Below, in pieces: positions 41,306 through 53,763 of a stretch of 64,000 nucleotides of DNA. The DNA lies in assembly GCF_910592395.1 (NCBI RefSeq), contig NC_088315.1:2914501-2978500 (forward strand), in the 5' to 3' direction. The translations under genes and the position numbers were made by a program. Origin of the DNA: Lineus longissimus (lineage: Eukaryota; Nemertea; Pilidiophora; Heteronemertea; Lineidae). Under the pieces are notes generated by a model that saw nothing but the letters and a program-made list of their open reading frames with translations, was not told the origin of the DNA and made no database searches. Each line of letters opens with the position of its first letter. Position 1 is the stretch's first letter.

Positions 41306-44300
41306 GCAAATCTTGAATATAGATTTTAAGCAATGCCGTCGTGTAGACTGAAATACAAGCACTGTGACTGCCAGGTTTAAGAACATCTGCGTGTATGATT
41401 AAAGCACTGCGGCAATGTTTGTTTCTATTCCTAAGTTACCTGCGGGACACACAAACTATGTACTCCAACAGAAACGCCTTTAAAGGATTTTTCAAACTCT
41501 GCGAAATGCCTCGTTCAGGGTTTATAGAAACCCTCAAAGTGTTTTCCACACAATGTGGCCTTGAGGGAGAACATTTCGAGAGTGTGCGACATACGAAACC
41601 GCCCGAGGGTCAGCAGATATAAATGACCCATAATACCATTAAGGAAAGGAAAGCAGAATCCTTTCACATCTGATGATCAAAGCTAATGTCATATATCAAA
41701 GAAACAAATAAACATAGAGCAGAAGAAGACATATAAACTCTCTCATTGGTTAGATAAACCAGACTGACTGTTTAAAACCGACCAATCACAATGTGCAACG
41801 AACAAATCTACATAAAATGTTTTATGCCTTTCCATCTTATAATAAGGTAAATAAGTAAGAAAAAGAGAGATAAAAAAATCTGGTTTTTGATCAATTCGCA
41901 AAATGCTGTGATAAAAGACAAATTGAAATTTCTAATAACTGCTCATTTATTTTCACAAAAAGGGTTGTTTTTCGACGTCTTCACGTTAAACCGTGAAGTG
42001 TTAATTTATCTTATTGCAGACGTCATGGGAGTTCTATTTGACATTTTAATTTTGGCAGGAATTATAATTCGGATGCTTGCTCGGTAACCATGGTAACGAC
42101 AAGATTAGGAGAAGTATTGCTACTTGGGGTTTGCGGTAATTGGTCTACACTGCTAGAACAAAACTAGTGGCATGTCATCCCCATGTCAAATTATCAACAT
42201 CAAATACCTTGGTTGCGTTCGTTTCCTGTTTGAGTCTATATTTGCCTTGTCGATATCGTGCTCGCTATCTCCTATCCTCGAATCCAGGCATCTGAAGTAA
42301 TGTCTCTGGGAACGAGGATGGGAAGATAGCCATTCATTAGCGAGCTCAAGATTGAGTAGGAATGTATCCTGCTTCAGCCACTGTGGCCAATGGTTCAATG
42401 TCCATTTCCCGTCTAAAAAAAGGGTGGTAAGTTCCTCTCGTCCATGAAAATGTTCATCCCAAATATGGTATTAATGTACCGGTATTGTTATATAGCTGCA
42501 TAACACAGGCACTGTGGACTCTTCCTAAGTTCCGGGTAACACAACACAGCAACTGGCGTTAACTGACATTTTGGTAAAAATGAGATTATGACAAAATCCT
42601 GTTCGTCTGCATGAAACTGTTACTGCCTTTTGCCTTATAGTAAGTCCAACCGATGTGGATCATTCGGATGATTTTCATAGAACTTATAGTGCATATTGTA
42701 GCACACCCCGGTAGGTATCTGTATATATCGATTTCAACGAGTGCAACATACAGCTGATTCCTTGATCTCGGTCGTTAATGCTCTTTAGCAGCATGGTAAT
42801 TCCAGATGTGTCTTAGCAAGACCAACATCGTTCTATCATTGTACCAATGATTTCTGAACAGATTACCAGATGTGTCCGTCATACTACAAGTCTAGTCAAT
42901 ATTGCCTTTGCTGTCAGCATGCAGTTGAATGTGCATTTGGTTCTACACATTGATATTTTTCTGCAATACATTTTCTGGCCAACATTTGACACAACTTCAC
43001 CAAAGACTTGAAATGATACTTCAGGCTCTCACCACGTTTATATCAATCTTTGACTGACTGATACCTTATTGAAGAGGTTGACAGCTATTCGACACTACAT
43101 GTTTTTTCTCGTCGACAGAAAAACTTTTCGCACCGAACTCGACGACACTAAATTAGTAGTGACCCTTTGCGGGTAAATGGTTTCTATTGACCGCTGCCTT
43201 ACACTTTTTGCGCCAGAAGTTGTGTTTTCCGATTCCCGAGAGACTGCTCCTCCGCATAATAGTAATGCCATCAATGACCTTAGCAAAAAGAACATCGTTC
43301 CATCACTGTGCCATCGATATCTCGATAGCTTCACAGATGCAGTGTCTACTGTATTAATTAGGCCTACTCAATATTGGCACCCGGGGTCCTTGAGCAACCG
43401 CTTCTAAAGGACAGAAATTGTTTTTCTTCTAAAAAATCATTGTCACTTTCTTCGTTTGAACAGACGCGTGGAACGATCAATTCGTATATACATGTACATG
43501 AATGTAGTGTTGTTTTTCCAATGAATACATATTTGTATCAATTTCGATAATACTAGCTAGCTGTCCGGAGCGTGAGATGATGGGGTTTGTTGATGACGCT
43601 GTTTTTGTCAAAAGCTCGCCTTGAAAATACCTAGCCTTTTGTTCTCTCATACGCCCTTCAGTCTGGCAATAGGATATGCCTCGGACGCATCTCTGAACGT
43701 GCTCTGCCTCTGGACGGCAAACCGTCAAAAAAATATCAGTATGGGGTCAGCTTAGAATGTCGTCAGCTGGCCTTTGAAGGGTACTCAGCATAAGAATCAA
43801 AGGCAAGAGCTATTGATACTGGGTTGATACAAAGAGGCGGCTCGCATCAGATTTCTATGGACCATGTTCCAGCATTCAATGGACAACAATCGCGAATCCA
43901 TCTCACTTTAGCGTTAGGAAGGCACGCACTACAATACGGATACATTACGGCCAATGAATTGGTGGCCGTCTTGAAAACTTCAAAGTGCTTTACGTATTAT
44001 CGTTTTATGTCAGATGATTTCATTACGGGATTACGTTACTACAAAGCCGTTTTTCTGGGTATGATGCAACCTAAGGTTTTCATCTGTATGCTGTGCTCTA
44101 CCCATTTACGTTAATGGGATTTAAGATGAAACCTCAAATTAATGTATATTTTACACTGTAGATATAATGTTACAATGGAAAGTACGACATTTCAGTCAAA
44201 CTACAGTGGAACCCCGGTCGGAGCCTCGTAACCTGCATTAGTTTTTGCACAATCGGCATGTACATTATAAGATGTTTTTTACATGTAGAATCTCAAAACT

Positions 44301-46052
44301 CGTATGGGTTTTTTTTCACTCGTCCATCAAAGATCCTGAGATAACAGTGTCAAAGTTTCACTCTCGAACCGAGGTTTGCTAAGTTCGGCACACAAGAATT
44401 CAAGAAACGATCGTATTCGGGTTTAAAAATGAAAAGCTATTTCACGTCTTCAGGTACCAGGCATAAGCCATGCTCAGCTAAAACTGCGTTTATGGTTGCG
44501 ACTGATTGCCGTTAATGGCCTGCCAGAAGGCAAACCGACGAAAAGTCTTGGGTTTGTTGCCAACTCTTAGAAGGTGCAGCAAGACTTCTATCTAGCAGCG
44601 TTCTCTTCTTCATTCGATATTATCTTTCGGAGCATTTTACTTTTCATTTCTGTATTCAAACATGTTTAAACAGAAATCTATACACTTTTTCCTTTTGTGA
44701 CATGACTTCCCCTTTCGTAAGGTTAATTGACCTCACTGTCATAACGAAAGTCACGAAGATTTCAATATTAGATTACACCGACTCCCACTTGCGTTCGAAA
44801 ATCCTTACATGTCTTGATCATACGAAAAACATATTCAGGAGAACGCTGGCTACTTTCCTTCCCATTTGCTCACCACATTGTTTGATGGGAGTCGACGGAA
44901 GTTAATGTAAAGCCACTTTTCTATCAGCATTCTTTCCCATCGAGAGAATGGGTTACGCTACATGTATTCTTACGTTACTGTGATAAAAGGACGCGTGATC
45001 TTATTAGCTATGCGTGAGGAGATAGCCCAATCATATTGCCTTTAATCTTTGCATACTCTCAAATATGACCAATTATACTCTACGGTATATATGTGAGTTC
45101 CACATGGGAACTATCATAGCGCGTAGCTATTCAAAAAGCTAAGGAGCAGCAATACATTTAAGTTGGTTCCAAATAAAAATAACAATGAGCGATACGTTAC
45201 ACTTTATCTGCTTTGACAGATAGTTGTAAAGTTTTTCTTCGACTGTTTTGTTTTCTCTAATTGCTCTGCCATACGTTTTTGTCTTTGAAATAATACATGG
45301 CTCGTAGTATGTGAATAGCTACATAGCGTCACGCAATGTCAGCAGGCTGTTGCAGCTAAGCACAAGTTTCGAGTCAAGCACTGAAGGACCGGTGTAAAAC
45401 AAATAATCACCAAAATTATTATTGGTAACTCGAGGATGCCGGTAGTTTGGCCCTCTCTATTATATTTGAGCAGTAGCCATGCCATGTGGCTACGAAATTA
45501 ATTGATTGTAAAGGGCTGTCACCGTTTTTCCACACATATTTACATATAACAACTACAATTACTGTCTCCAATATCATGTATTGTGTGCCTACACTTTTTA
45601 TGAATTCATAAATGACCTTAAGGCGGATGTAAGGTATCATTCCGAATTGGGGATTTGAAATAGAGTTATACAGCATGCCAATTACTATGCTTCATCACTA
45701 TTAGCTAATCTATCGCATAGTTTTGGACATTGGTCCCGTTCTTTGTAGTTTTTCTTCTTCTTGGCGTGACTCTTCTCCATCCCATTCACAAGCTACATAC
45801 AATGTATGTTTCATAGTTTGATTTTTTTCGTGCCCTCACATCATTCGCTCGCCAATAGTGAACTCGCCTGAAAGCTTTGTCAGAGGTATCCGAACTGGGT
45901 GGCAGGTTGTCCAGACACCAGAGTGTTTTTAATATGCCTGACTGACTTGGAAGACATGCGCAAATATTGCATGAAAGAAGCAATGCATTATACATGAACA
46001 TGTCATCTGTCACGTCCTGATAACACAAAGCAAATCAGAGAAAAAATAGTTA

Positions 46053-46090
46053 CCACTGTCAGAGTCTTTATTGAAAGACTCTGCTACTGT
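46053..46090. repeat. Micro-palindrome with flanking 7-bp near-direct repeats
   Basis: Two 10-bp arms (CAGAGTCTTT at 46060-46069 and its complement at 46074-46083) surround the 4-nt loop ATTG. Immediately outside are ccactgt (46053-46059) and ctactgt (46084-46090), matching at six of seven positions, like a target-site duplication. The same arms recur at 28821-28841. Confidence 0.6.
46067..46072 (-). terminator. Probable poly(A) signal (AATAAA) of the GPCR gene
   Basis: AATAAA on the minus strand lies 37 nt past the TAA stop of the receptor. It is formed by the loop and one arm of a short hairpin (46060-46083), so the signal may have arrived with that insertion. An ATTAAA variant also occurs on the same strand near 45930. 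Confidence 0.45.
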
Positions 46091-46108
46091 CTCATAACTA
46101 CGTAGGTT

Positions 46109-47137
46109 TTACGGACACCTCAGCCGCTTCATCTGATTCAGAAATACGGTTCGGAATTGTGACCCACTGATGCAATAGAGAATGAAGTTGATAGCATGGT
46201 TGGAATAGGTCATCGCCCGGGAAATAAAACGAAAGAGGTATTCAATGGCTACGCGATGCGCGGTGCCTGTCCCCTCGCCAATCCCTTTGATCGCGAAATA
46301 GATCTGATTCGGTAATGCCAAAATGACGAAAACGATACTGACAACTAATAGCATGATGGTTATGCTTCTAAGACTGCTATCGTTAGCAAGTTGTTTATCC
46401 TGCATCTTCTGCCTCTCCAACGTGTTAATTAGCAGCTTAATTATGATGAAAATGTTGCATATCGTTATTCCGATGAACGGTATAGCAGCATAAAATGCGA
46501 CGTTTATAAGATTCCATTCGTTGAAGTAGAACTCTATATAATCTGATGGATAGGGTGCATTGCACCAGGTACCCTCAGTCGGATCTGTTGGTATCTCAAA
46601 GAATATAAGAGTGTGACTGTTTAAGGCAAATAGTGAAACGAACACCACTGCCAAAGAATAGCATGTACCTCTCTTTGTGCAGATGGAGCGTGCCTTTAGA
46701 GGGAACATCACACATATAAACCGTTCCGCTGAGAGCAAGAGGACGCACCATGACGCAGACATGATGGTGAACTCCGTCAAAAACATATGGACCTTACAGA
46801 AGAAGTTATTGACGCTACGGATTGTGGTGCCATCGTAGGCAAGATATAGCATATAGTCGAGACACCCAATCCATAGGACTGATAAATCGAACACGGACAA
46901 GGTTATTAGTAAGATTCGTGTTGAGATGTTACCAAATCGTCCTCCTGCGACCACCACGATTGTAAGAATATTAAAAACGGTACCAATTGCAATGATGAAA
47001 GGCACCACATACGCTATGATTGCGAACGATACGCGTGCTTCCAAAATACCTTGCTCGTAAAGTTCATGGAAAGTGTAAAATCTGACCTCATCTCCTACCA
47101 AGCCTGGTGTCGCAAAAGTTCCCGTTATATTCGCCAT
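46109..47137 (-). CDS. Rhodopsin-class (class A) peptide-receptor-like GPCR, single exon
   Basis: A complete 342-residue seven-transmembrane receptor. Helices lie near 36-62, 71-100, 112-146, 157-180, 208-237, 256-284 and 298-324. Class A landmarks are N56 (helix 1), D84 (helix 2, LSVFDLSV), C114 and C192 (predicted extracellular disulfide), P220 (helix 5) and P276 (helix 6). The DRY motif reads ERF (138-140), the helix 6 CWxP motif reads LALP, and NPxxY reads NFILY (317-321) within SNHAINFILYC. The NxxINFILYC form is common in invertebrate neuropeptide receptors of the FMRFamide/sex-peptide-receptor type, so a peptide ligand is likely, but the subfamily is not resolved. N3 is a glycosylation site (NIT). 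The tail is short (about 18 residues). The ATG has a strong context (accaaaATGG). Lack of introns fits a lineage-expanded receptor. The gene lies 6.6 kb from, and divergent to, the Wamide precursor. Confidence 0.9.
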   Translation of the reverse strand: MANITGTFATPGLVGDEVRFYTFHELYEQGILEARVSFAIIAYVVPFIIAIGTVFNILTIVVVAGGRFGNISTRILLITLSVFDLSVLWIGCLDYMLYLAYDGTTIRSVNNFFCKVHMFLTEFTIMSASWCVLLLSAERFICVMFPLKARSICTKRGTCYSLAVVFVSLFALNSHTLIFFEIPTDPTEGTWCNAPYPSDYIEFYFNEWNLINVAFYAAIPFIGITICNIFIIIKLLINTLERQKMQDKQLANDSSLRSITIMLLVVSIVFVILALPNQIYFAIKGIGEGTGTAHRVAIEYLFRFISRAMTYSNHAINFILYCISGSQFRTVFLNQMKRLRCP

Positions 47138-48092
47138 TTTGGTCGCAATAATGTCGTCAAGTCGTGTTTGGGATTAGTGGTCAGAATAGTTCAGTGGACG
47201 TGGATGCATCTGATATCAAGAGTTTAATTTGTGATTTATACGCGGGCAAGGCACAGACCGATAAGTTCTACAAAGAAACCAAACAGGCCTGCATTATCAA
47301 GTACTCTGGTCTTGACATATCGGGTTATTTTCGTCAGGCCATTTGTCATTCTCCGCACAAGTACAGACTGCATCGCGAGGAATCGTCGAGGGTGTTGACA
47401 GCAGCTAGACTTGTGGAATACCGAGGCTTGGCCTAGGCCTGAAAGTTCTACGAACAAACAGAGAGGCTAGCTTTGATAACTTGTCCAAAAATATTCCTGG
47501 CTTGCAAAACTTGGATTGAGACACTGGGTTCTCTGAACATCCTGTGATTACGTGTGGCTGGGGGAAGCAAATAATCACCAACATAACGTCTCGGAGCTCG
47601 GGGCGATGGTGGTTGATTGCTCCTATTACATCATGTACAATGTACATTATATGTTTCAGCAACGAGAATTGATTCCTGTAATGGCCAAGAGCAGGTGTCG
47701 TGTTTCTTCATGTGCACAGATAAACATTTATCGTCATCATTATTATTATCATAGTCTGTCGATTACATGAACTGCCTCAAATATCATGTGCATGCAGTAG
47801 CAGCCTAACTTTTTCTGTATACTTATAATGGGCTAGATGGAGATAGGAATCACTCTATTATGCAATATTGAATATTATCTAGCCATTCCATCTTCTTCTG
47901 CGTCTGCTTTACAATCTGCTCATATTTGAATGAGAGTTTTTAACCTTTTGAATCCTGCATTTTGGATTTTGAAATCATAATAATCAAAAGCTTTCGTTCA
48001 TACTGGAAACTTCTTCAGGCTGTTGATTGATGACATCATGACTGATTACGTGCTGATTTTACACGTGATCGTATCAAGTTATCCAAAATAGT

Positions 48093-48395
48093 TTGAAGTT
48101 AGTTGTGACCGGCTTCTCGGTTCAGCTCTGGGTAATTGGCCCTCATGCAGATGAACTCTTTTACGCCCCACTCGAACCATCTGACGTCCCGGTCGAGAAT
48201 CTGGACGTTCTTGGTGGTAATCTCATGACTATTATAGTTAGTGAATTACTTTATCAAATACCAGTTTCGGGGGGAAGCCTTCTGACAGATGGGAGGATTG
48301 AATGGCCTTCACACCGACACGTTTTTCCAATGCGACTATATGCAGAAGACAGAGAGTGTTCCCTTTATGAGGCAACACATAGCAATAGATATTAG
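48093..48395 (+). other. Unrecognised 100-codon open frame
   Basis: The frame encodes a polypeptide with a protein-like residue mix (GPHADELFYAPLEPSDVP, later GGSLLTDGRIEWPSHRHVF). There is no ATG at its start, it is not a known domain to me, and no convincing splice sites border it. It could be an exon or a chance frame. Confidence 0.15.
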
Positions 48396-48537
48396 ACAAT
48401 TTACAACAAATCCATTGACCGGAATCGTGTCTTTCATGTTCATCGACCGTGACTGATCTTGATCAATGTCAGTATAGATGAATCGATGATATTACACTGC
48501 TGATGGATGGTGTCATCGCGAGGGACCTAGTCATGAT

Positions 48538-48666
48538 TAGGGAGAACAGCATCTTATCACGGATTCTTATATATACGGATAAAACTCTGTAGAAAGCTCG
48601 TTTGACGACATTTCGATCCGTATACGCTTAAGAATCCTTGATAAGTCACTGATCTCAACCTCCCTA
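48538..48666. repeat. Imperfect inverted-repeat element
   Basis: cttatcacggattcttat (48553 on) pairs with the arm ending ccttgataag at 48645, with a small gap. The outer 7-mers tagggag (48538-48544) and ctcccta (48660-48666) are also inverted, and the arms have diverged between these blocks. Confidence 0.5.
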
Positions 48667-51149
48667 TGGCACGATGTCCTAACGTATACCGAAGGCTAAA
48701 AATATATATTCACGTTATGTTGGAGGAGACTTTGTATATGATAAAGAGTAGTCACACATATCACTCAAGCAGCGCGATCACGGCTCCAAACTAAACCGAT
48801 CCAGCGTAAACAGGTATTATGATGACCATCTCATTAACTGCCTTGTCGTATTGGGGATTCCGAGAGCATCCCGGGACTAAATAATCTATACTACGGCAGC
48901 CGACCGTTCCGCACAATGGCCTCCCATCTCTTGCTAGACCGATGGGATCGGACTCGTGACAGGGGTTAAGAAATGATTATTTGCCTCTGAGGCCAAGAGT
49001 ATGTATTGCCGTATGTCCTTTCGAACGACCAGGCCAGTAGGCAATGATCAGTCAGAGGTCTGCCCGTCCTCTCCCCCATTTCAACTGACCTCGGCCAGTT
49101 GCATGCACAGCACGGTAATGATGTACGCGCATAGTAGGTCCTTATCAAGGCAATTGCTGGTTATGGACCGACATGCGATGGGGAGTACCAATAGAGGTTG
49201 CATGCAACGGCCAATTTAAAGCCAATCAAGTACTGGAGGGCTGCGTCCACGAGCGTCTGTGTCTTCGATAAGGTAGTCACTTGCACGCCCACTCGGCTGA
49301 GTGAAGCGATACTGGTGATTGGGGCTAATCGGTAGAGTTATTAGACTTCTGACAACAATTTTTGCACAAGTACATCTTAGTTGATCTACCGCAGTTACCG
49401 ATAAGTGCCAGTGTTTCTACTATCTCCAAGTATATATTTTCCGCTATTTACGCATTTGACGGGGAATGGTTTTAGCGGTCATTTGCCTCTGCGTGATCCA
49501 AGCTTAAGATGCCATCGACAAAAGGTCAAATTCGCTCACTTTATGAACTGGTAAACTTATAACTTTCCTTTGACACAATAAACGATAAAGGTATTCGATA
49601 CCCGTCAAAACCCCCTCCCCGGTATTCCAATAAAGGCTGTACTTCTGCTGGCAGCTGTAGCGGCGCCATGCGATCACTCGATCGAACTGACCCTCGGGCT
49701 CCCTATTGGCACTGGAAGAACATTTTAATCCGGTGATATTTGGCGAGCCGCTCGCTGACCAAGCAGCTATTTTGTCTTAGATGGTGAGCTTGACAAACAG
49801 TACTGAAAATCAATTTTTTTCAGGGAAACAGCTAAAGTCAAAGAAACAGGAACAGCGAGCAAGAGTGACAGCGAATAAATTCTCCTCGAGCAGGGTCTCC
49901 TGTTGTTGTTAATAATTGTCAAGGGATTCACGGCAAGAGAGACGTAGATTCAAAATTGTGATTGTGAAATAGATTATTCGTCTCCAGACTACCATAACTT
50001 CTTCGATGGCTGATACATTTACAATGACACGGCATGCACTTCTCGTCATACATCATACGGCCCAAATGAGTCGCCGAGCAATCCAAGCACTTTCACTTGC
50101 CGCCGATGAACATGCTTTCACGGAAGAAGCTATGTATCTCCCATGCAATATCTCATACTAATGTTTAATCACTATTCACTTTTTTCCCGGCAGGGATTCC
50201 GATTCTTAATGTACTACGGCGCTGTTGGTTCTGTGGTTAATCGGTTTGGAGCTGCCTCCAGAGTATCAATCACTTCGTTATGGTAATATCAAACGATACG
50301 CTCTTGAATGAGTCTGGTTGCTTTGAAAAAATCATATTATTTACTGACTAAAAAGCTATTTCAGTGCCATTTTGGCTCAACAAGAGGCTAAATACATCGG
50401 GTCGCGTGCACTAAAAGACATTTCCCCGATGCTCATGAAGCTGAGGGCAAGTAAATAACAATTTTCCGTTAGTTATAGATATTTTCCTCCCACCGCTGAC
50501 TCGGTTATTTACTCGATAGTCCAATCAATTGTCGCGAACAATATGATCTATTAGCCGAATTGGATCATTAGATTAACCGTTACGGAATCGATTACTAAGC
50601 AATTGACATTAAGTAGCCAATAGAACCTAACATTGATTTCGACTTAAAGGGTGCTGGAAATGTGGCGGTCTGCATAGGAAAGCCACTGATCAGTTTAAGT
50701 TTTGGGAGATTTGAGCCCTCATTGGATTTTACAATGTTGCCTGGCACAACGTGTCACGCTGAAGATACATTTCTTAAAGTGAAAATAACGTCCCTGCTAC
50801 GATGTAACCCAATTACATAAGTGTACTAGCAAAATATAGAAGGCTCATTTATATACTTTAGTACTTGGCCCTTCGGGCCACGTCAATATCACATATCCTT
50901 GCTTCGAGCATAAACTGTACCGCCTTTGAAGTATTGGACAAAAAGTCGAACTCTCCCATCTCAAGACAGCTCCAGTTACAAATGCAATTTACCCTCAGAT
51001 GTGTGAAAAAAAGGTGTATCTCTTCTCACTTTTCAATAAATCCCATCGAGAAATTACTAAGGTTAATAAATGTATTACGTGAGAATGTCACGTATACTAA
51101 ATCAATGAATAGTTATTACCTTTATCACGTCAGCAATATCGAATGGATA

Positions 51150-51167
51150 TACAGGGTGTCTCAAAAA
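51150..51167 (+). mobile_element. Possible mariner-type terminal repeat, solo end
   Basis: Following TA, the sequence acagggtgtctcaaaaat resembles the common mariner-family terminus. No partner end or transposase frame is nearby, so this is at best a relic. Confidence 0.3.
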
Positions 51168-53702
51168 TGCACAGGCCCAAGTGATATTGTGGGATCGATT
51201 TGGAATGCTCGACGATATAAAGATATCGCATAGTGATTCTGTATACACCCAACTCTGTCTGAAATTTTATTGGAACATTTCTAGACATAAGTAACGTGGA
51301 TTTCTAGTCTCACCTTTTCTTTACAACAACCTGGCATGCCTGGTCTGACCCCGCGCCCTACTGACGAAGCCCTTGATAAAAATTTCCATACGAGCAAAGT
51401 ACTGCGAGTTACACCAATTCTCTCCTTATGAAAACACCAATCAAAATAACAAGATGAAATTTATCCTGGTTGCTCGTGGCATTTCCTAATGAAGGAGATT
51501 TGTTATCGGGTTTGTTGGCATGACGCGATGATCATGGCAAGAAATTCGCTAATAAAAGTCGGCAGGATTTTCGAGTTTATATGATTTGACACTGGGATTT
51601 TCCCAAGATCATCAATGACAGAACATCATGATAAATGATATTTTTGTTTAAAAAAAAAACATTTTTAAGGAAGTAGTCGGTGTATTTTGTAATCTCCTTT
51701 CCCTGACACGGGTAAGTAAGTAAGCTTTTACTCAACATCTATTAAACTAGAAAAGTGGATTAAATGTGAAATTCTGGGGTTTTAGCTTCAGAACATTACA
51801 CACTACGTGAGCACCTGAGGCAAATTGCTGTTCAAACAATGGTGATTAAATTAGTTAAAAGATTGAGTCAAACTCGTGTCTTAGTCAAGAGTACAACAAG
51901 GTTTCATCAAAGTTGAATTCAGGGACGACAGAACATGACATGTTTACACCCTTCAGGCGAATCAACATGATATCCTGCAATATAAAAGAGTCGAGTTTTA
52001 ATCATACAAATTTAAGAGGATAAGATGATGGTTCAGCGATCGAGTCAGTTAACATCAGTTAAGACGAAGTCTGCCCAAACATGCGGTACAAATTCATTGC
52101 AATGTATAGCGGGCTTGTGCCATGTTTTCCTTCAGGATTAGTGAGTGGCACATGGACACTCTTAGAAATGAAGCGTTTGAATAACCCTTGAAGTTAAACG
52201 ATAATGCATCCCGAAGAGGTATGTTTCTGAGGGGGAGCACGGGGAGAGCCACTTTTGAGGAAGAATGATGGAGGGATTTGGAACTCAGGAGCGCAAGATG
52301 CTCGGGACCATGTAAAGCTCGGAGTTAAAAATTTTGATTGAGGTTGTTTCAAAGGATTTTGTCGAGTCATAAAAATGTAAAAAATAACATTATTTTTTCC
52401 TGCTAAGTGTAATAACTGCATAAACAGTTGCTTGCACTTTAATCATTGGCACTTTTGGTTAATAACTTTCCAACAAAAATGTCTTTTCAACGTGACGAAT
52501 GACATATACACTATTTCCATGTATACACACCGTGTGTCGAAAAACGTGAACTCAGTGGTATAAATATGATAAGGGAAATGACTCTCAATGATAGTTGCAC
52601 ATCGTGATGATAAATTCAGAGTAACGATTGACAACGCAAATTTGATATTGTTTCCGACTTCAAAGCATCGACGGTCTCAGATTTCGCAACATCACGCCGA
52701 AATCCATTCGGAAACTTTTGCGTGTTATCATTTATGCACGGAAATGGTCGGTAGAACTGTTTGGCTGTAGGATAGTCGGTGACATCGTGCAGGCGGATGG
52801 GTTTGCCAGAGCAGGCGATTGGCTGAAACGCACCACGTGATGCAAAGCGGTTTCCGCAGCATATTTACTGCTTCACTAAATACTAATTATATGTTCACGA
52901 CTTTATGCATAACAGCGGCAATGAGCGCTCAGTGATCTCTTGATAAATGAACCGGTTTTATGTTCAAATTCATTTCGGATATTCCTAACATTCAACGTTC
53001 TTAGGAAAACCGCGCGGCAATTTTCTAAGTTTTGTTGTGATCTTTTTTGTTATCATTGTAAGTGTCTTCAGTAAATATTTTGTTAGTACTTGAGTGTATT
53101 TGTCCATACTCACATGATTTTCTTGACAAGGCGTGAGTAATTTGCCACAACACTGTCCACTTCATTTGATTTAGTTGCCAAGTTTTTAGCACAGTACTGC
53201 CTCACAAAGGCAAAAGACAGTAAACTGACAGTAACCCAGCTCTCCTATCATTCCATCCCTCACCACCATAGGCTGCTGTTCTGATAGTGCATCGGCCTTA
53301 TGCATTTCGTGATAATGCATTAGAAGCGCCTCTTGAAGAGTCATAGTGGTGCTTACTAACAATGCATTGCCTTCTTAGTTTGTCATTTCAATCTTTGTAC
53401 GTTTTTACATTTAGCTTATGTGTTGTCATGAGTAATGCTGCAGTCTTTCCGCCGCAGGCAGATGAGGAAGACATTATCGGCCATTATCAGATGTCAAAGA
53501 ACTCGGTCTTCCGCTAGGGGCGCTGCAGCTCTGATTTGTTGTGAAGCCACCGACATAAAAACAAACGGGTTCTGCTCCGATGTGTTCTTGTTTGTCTCTA
53601 GACTCTTTTTTCAGCTTATCCTCATATCACACGAGGCGGGAGGAATGATAGGGAAATACCGGTAATATACATGTAGAATCTCAGATGAGATCAATTTTGT
53701 TT

Positions 53703-53763
53703 TTTTATCTGTTCATCTTCTTACGCCGTATTTTTCTCTGTATCTTCCAGGGAGTCCTGCAAG
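53703..53763 (+). promoter_or_regulatory. Probable 3' splice acceptor and short 5' UTR before the neuropeptide start
   Basis: A pyrimidine-rich stretch (tttttctctgtatcttccag) ends in AG at 53749-53750, 13 nt before the ATG. This is a good acceptor and suggests that the array is on a second or later exon, with an upstream non-coding exon and the promoter not yet located. No TATA box or donor upstream could be assigned with confidence. Confidence 0.6.

Larger units (their letters stand above)
32640..46052. other. Gene-poor stretch, no gene recognised
   Basis: Holds the palindromic element (37.2 kb), the dispersed repeat pair (38.0 and 41.2 kb), A-rich runs near 32810-32880 and several tacatgta motifs. 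The 133-codon frame at 36175-36576 lacks recognisable motifs. Confidence 0.5.
47138..53702. other. Spacer between the divergent GPCR and neuropeptide genes
   Basis: Should contain the 5' regions of both genes: the receptor's upstream sequence from 47138 and an unseen first exon and promoter of the neuropeptide gene towards 53.7 kb. No TATA box was assigned. A GC-richer patch occurs around 48.9-49.3 kb. Confidence 0.5.
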
